Source: an uncultured Erysipelotrichaceae bacterium
Lineage (GTDB): Bacteria > Bacillota_I > Bacilli_A > Erysipelotrichales > Erysipelotrichaceae
Direction of reading: 5' to 3'
Assembly (NCBI GenBank): GCA_949289855.1
Contig: CASEPS010000028.1
Span: forward strand, 1-45,821
DNA: 45,821 nucleotides
Shown: piece by piece, positions 42,218 through 45,821 of the stretch
How positions within the stretch are numbered: the stretch's first letter is position 1
Layout: every line of letters starts with the position of its first letter
Notes under the pieces: model-generated
Database searches by the model: none
Told to the model about the DNA's origin: nothing
Seen by the model: the letters and a program-made list of their open reading frames with translations, nothing else
Translations under genes and position numbers: made by a program

Positions 42218-42663
42218 AGAAAATGAAGATCATGGTATTGAACGGACCGAATCTGAATATGGTCGGTATCCGTGAAAAAGGGATTTATGGCACGATGTCT
42301 TATGAAGACATGCTGGTGGAAATACAGAAGTATGCCAAAGAAAAAGGTGTTGAGACAGATTGCAGACAGAGCAACCATGAAGGTGATCTTGTAGACTGGA
42401 TTCAGGAAGCGTATTTCCAGCACTATGATGGCATTGTTATGAATCCTGGGGCATATACCCATACCAGTGTTGCCATTGCGGATGCGGTGAAGGCCATTGC
42501 GCCAATTCCGGTAGTGGAAGTACATATCAGTGATATCAATGCCCGGGAGGAATTCCGTCATATCAGTTATGCGGCACCATATTGCCTCACCCAGATCAAA
42601 GGACATGGGATTCGTGGCTATATGGAAGGTATTGATGCAATCATTTCTGCTTCAGAGCAATAA
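42214..42663 (+). CDS. aroQ: 3-Dehydroquinate dehydratase, type II
   Basis: A 149-residue type II dehydroquinase catalysing step 3 of the shikimate pathway. Signature LNGPNLNMVGIREKGIYGTMSYEDM carries the catalytic Arg and Tyr; QSNHEGDLVDWIQEA, NPGAYTHTSVAIADA and VEVHISDINAREEFRHIS complete the active site with the catalytic His. The length is standard. It shares ATGA with tyrA; a second ATG at 42223 is also possible. It is the last recognisable pathway gene of the operon, and no terminator hairpin follows. Confidence 0.95.
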   Translation: MKKMKIMVLNGPNLNMVGIREKGIYGTMSYEDMLVEIQKYAKEKGVETDCRQSNHEGDLVDWIQEAYFQHYDGIVMNPGAYTHTSVAIADAVKAIAPIPVVEVHISDINAREEFRHISYAAPYCLTQIKGHGIRGYMEGIDAIISASEQ

Positions 42664-42711
42664 ATCTGCTACAATAGTTCTGTTTGAAATAAATACGGGA
42701 GTGTGATCGCG

Positions 42712-43434
42712 ATGGGACAACGCAAAAAAATCTGTGTAAATTGTGGGGCTAAGGTGGACTATGATACAACGATCTGTCCGACATGTGGCAGTACACAATT
42801 TCGAAGATCTGAAGACGATGGTACGACCATCCTGCGGTTTACTTCTGTACAGAATACGATAGAAGAAGACACCCAGGAACTTCCACAGGTGAAGAAAAGA
42901 AAGATTGTTCTTGGTAAAAAGATCAAAAACAGATGGAAGAAATGGAAGATAAAAGCTGGGAAGTCACTGGCAAAGACAAATGATAAAGTGGAGGAACTGC
43001 AGGACAAATTCCAACAGCTTCCCGAAACGACAAAAAAGCTTTCTCTGCTTCTTGGGGCAGTTGTTATCCTGCTGGTTGTCGCATTGATCGTTGCTATGCT
43101 GGTCCTTGGTGGTAAAGGGGATGAAAAGGCAGGTCCTGCTGCTTCACCAACTCCATCTGCCCAGGTGACTGCAACGCCAGAGAGTCTTTCTGCAACGGCA
43201 AATCCGGATGGCAGTGCCATCGGTAAAGTCACTATCCTGGAAGATATTATCAATGTGCGTACTTCTCCAGATACAGAAGCCTCCATTCTTGGTATTGTGG
43301 AATTGGATACAGAACATGATGTCTATGAAATCAGAAGTGATGAAGACTATACATGGTACAGGATTGGGGCAGAGCAGTGGATCGCTGACAGTCATGATGA
43401 ATGGGTGAAATATACACCGAATGAGGAAGGTTGA
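42712..43434 (+). CDS. Zinc-ribbon, single-pass membrane protein with SH3-like domain
   Basis: A 240-residue protein in four parts. An N-terminal zinc ribbon has two Cys pairs (CVNCG and CPTCG, at about 8-25). A basic, helical stretch follows (about 60-105), then one membrane helix (about 109-133, LLLGAVVILLVVALIVAML). A Pro/Thr/Ser linker leads to a C-terminal SH3b-type domain (about 168-230, VTILEDIINVRTSPDTEASI then WYRIGAEQWIAD), expected outside the cell. Such domains often bind cell-wall peptides. The function is unknown. ATG 42712 is chosen, with GGGAG about 10 bases upstream; TACAAT at about 42671 may be its -10, though read-through from the aro operon is possible. Confidence 0.75.
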   Translation: MGQRKKICVNCGAKVDYDTTICPTCGSTQFRRSEDDGTTILRFTSVQNTIEEDTQELPQVKKRKIVLGKKIKNRWKKWKIKAGKSLAKTNDKVEELQDKFQQLPETTKKLSLLLGAVVILLVVALIVAMLVLGGKGDEKAGPAASPTPSAQVTATPESLSATANPDGSAIGKVTILEDIINVRTSPDTEASILGIVELDTEHDVYEIRSDEDYTWYRIGAEQWIADSHDEWVKYTPNEEG

Positions 43435-43446
43435 GCCTTCCTTTTT
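43424..43446 (+). terminator. Terminator overlapping the zinc-ribbon gene stop
   Basis: AGGAAGG / CCTTCCT hairpin with loop TTGAG, then TTTT. The stop codon (43432-43434) is in the loop. Confidence 0.75.
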
Positions 43447-43461
43447 GAGTGGAACAGATGG

Positions 43462-43467
43462 TATAAT
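43462..43467 (+). promoter_or_regulatory. Extended -10 box before the NusG-II gene
   Basis: TGGTATAAT (extended TGnTATAAT) with the hexamer at 43462-43467, ending 10 bases before ATG 43478. The expected transcript start leaves about four bases of leader and no ribosome site. Confidence 0.55.
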
Positions 43468-43477
43468 GCATTCCGTT

Positions 43478-43840
43478 ATGAAAAAGAAGGAAATTATCAT
43501 ACTGGCAATGATTGCCCTTATTGCAGCAATTGCCATTGTTTTATTCAATGTTTTCAAACCATCACAAGGTACAGAAGGTACAGAAGGTGTAAAGGTTGCG
43601 ATCTATCACCGCAACAGGATTGTGCAGGAATTTGATTCTGGCAAAGATGCCATCTATACGATTGATGGTGACTATGGCACATTGGACGTGGAAGTTAAAG
43701 ATGGAAAGTGGCGTGTAACCAATGAAGAATGTCCAAACCATATCTGTGCTGAGATGGGATGGATTGGTGAAGGGGAGTTTCTTCCGATTACATGTCTTCC
43801 CAATAATGTGGTTGTTGTTGAGGAAACCCCGGCATCATGA
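43478..43840 (+). CDS. NusG domain II-containing membrane-anchored protein
   Basis: A 120-residue protein with an N-terminal membrane anchor (5-23, EIIILAMIALIAAIAIVLF) and an extracellular NusG_II-type domain. The family motif, which includes two of its cysteines, is ECPNHICAEMGWIGEG followed by ITCLPNNVVV. These proteins commonly sit next to Gx-type transporter genes and sometimes FMN-linked redox systems, as here; the role is not established. ATG 43478 is chosen; the longer frame from 43421 lies in the previous gene and terminator. It overlaps the next gene by 4 bases. Confidence 0.85.
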   Translation: MKKKEIIILAMIALIAAIAIVLFNVFKPSQGTEGTEGVKVAIYHRNRIVQEFDSGKDAIYTIDGDYGTLDVEVKDGKWRVTNEECPNHICAEMGWIGEGEFLPITCLPNNVVVVEETPAS

Positions 43841-44352
43841 GAAACCAGAAAACAAAACATTTTGTCTATCTTGCCCTGTTATCCGCAATGGCCATTACCT
43901 TAAGCCTGATTGAGTCCATTTATATCGGACCGTTTCTCTTTGGTATATTGCGCATCGGTCTTGCCAATATCGTGGCTTTGATTACCATCAGACTGCTTGG
44001 GGTAAAGGACATGATCATTGTCAATGCGATGCGTGTCGTCATTTCTTCCCTGATGAGGGGGATGATTTTTGGTTCCACATTCTGGATCAGTATGGGTGGT
44101 GTTGTTCTGTCGAGCATTGTGCTTATCATTCTGGATAAATTGCACAGTTCATTGATGTTTACATCCATCCTCAGTGCCATTGCCCATTCGGCAGGACAGG
44201 TCATCATCGTCATGTTCTTTTATATGCAGCCAGGTATTGCTATCCTGCTGCCATATCTATTGCTGGGATCCATTCCGATGGGCATTCTGACCGGTACAGT
44301 AGCCCATCTGGTGCTGAAACGCATCAAACCACTCACAAAAAATGCACAGTAA
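43837..44352 (+). CDS. Gx transporter family protein (Hpre_diP_synt_I type)
   Basis: A 171-residue membrane protein with about five helices, of the family once called heptaprenyl diphosphate synthase component I and now 'Gx transporter'. Family phrases: LALLSAMAITLSLIESIYIGPFLFGILRIGLANIVALITI near the start, then MRVVISSLMRGMIFGSTFWISMGGVVLSS and LLPYLLLGSIPMGILTGTVAHLVL. It resembles ECF S-components in layout and may carry a small molecule. It is coupled to the NusG-II gene by an ATGA overlap, the usual pairing for this family. A terminator follows. Confidence 0.87.
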   Translation: MRNQKTKHFVYLALLSAMAITLSLIESIYIGPFLFGILRIGLANIVALITIRLLGVKDMIIVNAMRVVISSLMRGMIFGSTFWISMGGVVLSSIVLIILDKLHSSLMFTSILSAIAHSAGQVIIVMFFYMQPGIAILLPYLLLGSIPMGILTGTVAHLVLKRIKPLTKNAQ

Positions 44353-44387
44353 CCGTTTACATGTCGGAATGGTTACTTTCTTTTTTT
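44348..44387 (+). terminator. Terminator after Gx transporter gene
   Basis: Stem AGTAACC / GGTTACT (44348-44354 with 44371-44377) followed by TTCTTTTTTT. The stop codon lies in the 5' arm. Confidence 0.65.
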
Positions 44388-44439
44388 ATGGCTTGTGGTA
44401 GAATGCTTTTGGTTTTCTGAATGAGAGGGGGAATAACCA

Positions 44440-45318
44440 ATGAGTGAATATGTTATCGCAACTGGTTCTACATGTGATCTGGATGCTGAATGGCTGAATG
44501 AACATCATGTACCATTTATTTCCTATATATTTACAATTGATGGCAAGGACTATGAAGACCATTGTCATCCGGACACAAAGGTGTTTGTCAAAGAACAGAT
44601 GGATGCAGACCATGCGGTCACAACAGCAGCCGTTTCCCTGTATGCCTATGAAAAGTTCTTTGAATCTATCCTTAAGGAAGGCAAGGATATTATCTTCATG
44701 GATATGTGTAAGGCACTGACTTCTTCTTATAACAATTCATTGCTTGCGGCAAAGAATCTGATGGAGAAGTATCCGGATCGTAAGATTGAAGTGATCGATA
44801 CAAATTGTGTGACACTTGTCCTTGGTCTTTTACTGAAGGAAGCTGTCGCAATGAAGGAAAACGGTGCTTCATTTGAAGAAGTTGTTGAATATGCCAATAT
44901 GGCAAAGGAACACTTTACAGGCAGATTCATGGTCAATGATCTGAAGTGGCTGAGAAGAGGTGGCCGTCTTTCCAATGCGTCCGCAATTGTAGGTTCTTTG
45001 CTTTCCATCAAACCATTGATTGTTCTGGATGATGAAGGCAGGCTTGTTGCCTACAGCAAGGTTCGTGGTCACCAGAAGTGCAGAAAGCAGTTGCTTGAAG
45101 ATTGTGCAAGAACCTTTAATGATGAAACAGGAAAGCATGAAATTGCCCTTGTCTATTCAGGTGAAGATGAAGATGGACAGCTCTTCAAACAGGAATTCAT
45201 GGAAAAATATCCACAGTATGACAATGTCAACCTGTACCGTCTTGGACCGGTTATCATGGGACATATTGGACCAGGTTTCCTTGCGGTAGTTGCATTTGGT
45301 TCTTCCAGAGAAGCATAA
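44440..45318 (+). CDS. DegV family fatty-acid-binding protein (FakB-like), copy 2
   Basis: A 292-residue DegV protein, second in the window. Family features: ATGSTCDLDAEWLNEHHVPF at the start, the CKALTSSYNNSLLAAKNLMEKYP segment (about 88-110), NDLKWLRRGGRLSNASAIVGSLLSIKPLIVLDDEGRL (about 166-202) and GPVIMGHIGPGFLAVVAFG at the end. The likely role is to hold a fatty acid for FakA. It diverges clearly from copy 1, so the two may prefer different lipids. AGAGGGGG lies before the ATG and TAGAAT about 30 bases upstream may be a -10. It is monocistronic with a terminator. Confidence 0.9.
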   Translation: MSEYVIATGSTCDLDAEWLNEHHVPFISYIFTIDGKDYEDHCHPDTKVFVKEQMDADHAVTTAAVSLYAYEKFFESILKEGKDIIFMDMCKALTSSYNNSLLAAKNLMEKYPDRKIEVIDTNCVTLVLGLLLKEAVAMKENGASFEEVVEYANMAKEHFTGRFMVNDLKWLRRGGRLSNASAIVGSLLSIKPLIVLDDEGRLVAYSKVRGHQKCRKQLLEDCARTFNDETGKHEIALVYSGEDEDGQLFKQEFMEKYPQYDNVNLYRLGPVIMGHIGPGFLAVVAFGSSREA

Positions 45319-45321
45319 GTG

Positions 45322-45348
45322 AGATTCCTGCGGGAATCTTTTCTTTTG
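45322..45348 (+). terminator. Terminator after degV copy 2
   Basis: AGATTCC / GGAATCT hairpin, 4-nt loop, then TTTCTTTTG, a few bases after the stop. Confidence 0.75.
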
Positions 45349-45418
45349 CAAGGAAGTTATGTTGTAATACAGTGCCCACAGGAGACAATGACTGTATTTG
45401 AATAATTCGATTCAAAGC

Positions 45419-45456
45419 AAAACAGAGTTGCAGTAACTGCAACCCTGTTTTGTCTT
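45419..45456. terminator. Long bidirectional hairpin at the end of the Rpn-type gene
   Basis: A 15-bp stem AAAACAGAGTTGCAG / CTGCAACCCTGTTTT with one G-U pair and loop TAA, then GTCTTTTT on the plus strand. On the minus strand it lies 14 bases after the nuclease stop. Confidence 0.8.
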
Positions 45457-45465
45457 TTTGTGGGA

Positions 45466-45821
45466 TCAGCGAAGCCATGCCTTAACCTGCTCGATAGATG
45501 TTTCAGTGTATTTGGCAATATGCGCATCATCAATGCCATCCGCATGTAATCTCTTTGCGAATGCTTTTCTTTCTGTTTGTTGAGTGAATTCTCTTTCTTC
45601 TTTTCTGACAATTTTCTCTCTTTTCTCTACCAGTTCATCAATTTCTTTGCACATAGGGCTTTTACCATCCTTTCCGATTGTCTTTACTTCTCTGATTTTA
45701 TCCCGGAGTACCGGGTTAAGGATTTTTTCTGGATCTGCAGTTTTGAAATCGTGCATCAGTCTTCCACGACTTGTGGAGAGATCCTGCATCCTGCAGTTCA
45801 AATACATAATACACGATCCAT
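45466..45821 (-). CDS. Rpn/PD-(D/E)XK nuclease family protein, C-terminal part, cut by window edge
   Basis: The 3' portion of a third Rpn-type gene, open to the window edge. In frame from the edge it reads GSCIMYLNCRMQD, which matches the broken copy's GSCIMYLNSRIQD, so the ORF continues beyond the window and ATG 45807 is internal. It goes on with RLMHDFKTADPEKILNPVL, a basic helical stretch, and the family end MHADGIDDAHIAKYTETSIEQVKAWLR (Leu-His-Ala in this copy). It is closer to the pseudogene at 13924 than to the gene at 18. No stop or frameshift is visible in this part. The catalytic region lies outside the window. Confidence 0.8.
   Translation of the reverse strand, partial: GSCIMYLNCRMQDLSTSRGRLMHDFKTADPEKILNPVLRDKIREVKTIGKDGKSPMCKEIDELVEKREKIVRKEEREFTQQTERKAFAKRLHADGIDDAHIAKYTETSIEQVKAWLR

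Noticed and set aside
18855-45318. The two degV genes as a recent duplication
   Set aside because: The proteins share only family motifs and differ throughout; an old divergence fits better.
1-45821. Prophage, integron, toxin-antitoxin or defence island
   Set aside because: No integrase, capsid, terminase, toxin-antitoxin pair or restriction gene is visible; the Rpn-type genes are the only mobile-like elements.

Overview
The window looks like the chromosome of a low-to-moderate GC, Gram-positive anaerobe of the Bacillota, probably Erysipelotrichia. The pointers are AAGGAGG-type ribosome sites, a T-box leader, tRNA-Leu with an encoded CCA, paired DegV proteins, Rpn/PD-(D/E)XK transposase-like genes, lipobox lipoproteins, and no outer-membrane genes. 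The assignment is an inference from gene content; no 16S gene is present.

Layout. 1-4.4 kb: an Rpn-type nuclease gene facing a very large fused ABC exporter. 4.5-11.6 kb: a 42-residue ORF, a C69 dipeptidase, a four-gene carbohydrate ABC importer and an OB-like lipoprotein. 11.6-14.8 kb: a MYG1 protein, a MerR regulator with a textbook MerR promoter, tRNA-Leu(GAG) and a decayed Rpn-type element. 14.9-19.8 kb: glycogen branching enzyme, a GH13 alpha-glucosidase with an extra N-terminal domain, and DegV. 19.8-24.1 kb: a YihY-type membrane protein, an atypical diadenylate-cyclase-fold protein, a MATE pump, a GlsB-type protein and a stand-alone FakA-like domain. 24.1-28.5 kb: CodY-like boxes and a T-box leader with an exact 60-bp tandem duplication, ahead of a fused binding-protein/permease, its ATPase and an M14 carboxypeptidase. 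28.5-33.1 kb: GH3 glycosidase and NAD(P)HX repair enzyme, divergent from a histone-H1-like protein. 33.3-34.7 kb: an AT-rich orphan and a membrane protein. 34.7-42.7 kb: pheA, then aroB-aroC-aroE/K-aroF-aroA-tyrA-aroQ. 42.7-45.8 kb: zinc-ribbon/SH3 protein, NusG-II and Gx-transporter pair, a second DegV, and a third Rpn-type gene running off the end.

The most striking element is the aroB leader (about 35515-35731). It has a CodY-like box, a consensus promoter, a 14-codon ORF reading MKTIRNTYFYFTFR, and RNA segments that can fold in two exclusive ways ending in a strong terminator. This is the architecture of ribosome-mediated attenuation sensing Phe and Tyr. It sits in a bacterial group where T-boxes or protein regulators normally do this job. 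It precedes an operon coding nearly the whole shikimate pathway plus prephenate dehydrogenase.

The genes together suggest a peptide- and carbohydrate-using gut-type organism. It imports sugars and amino acids through ABC systems, stores glycogen, trims peptides, and makes its own aromatic amino acids under layered nutritional control.
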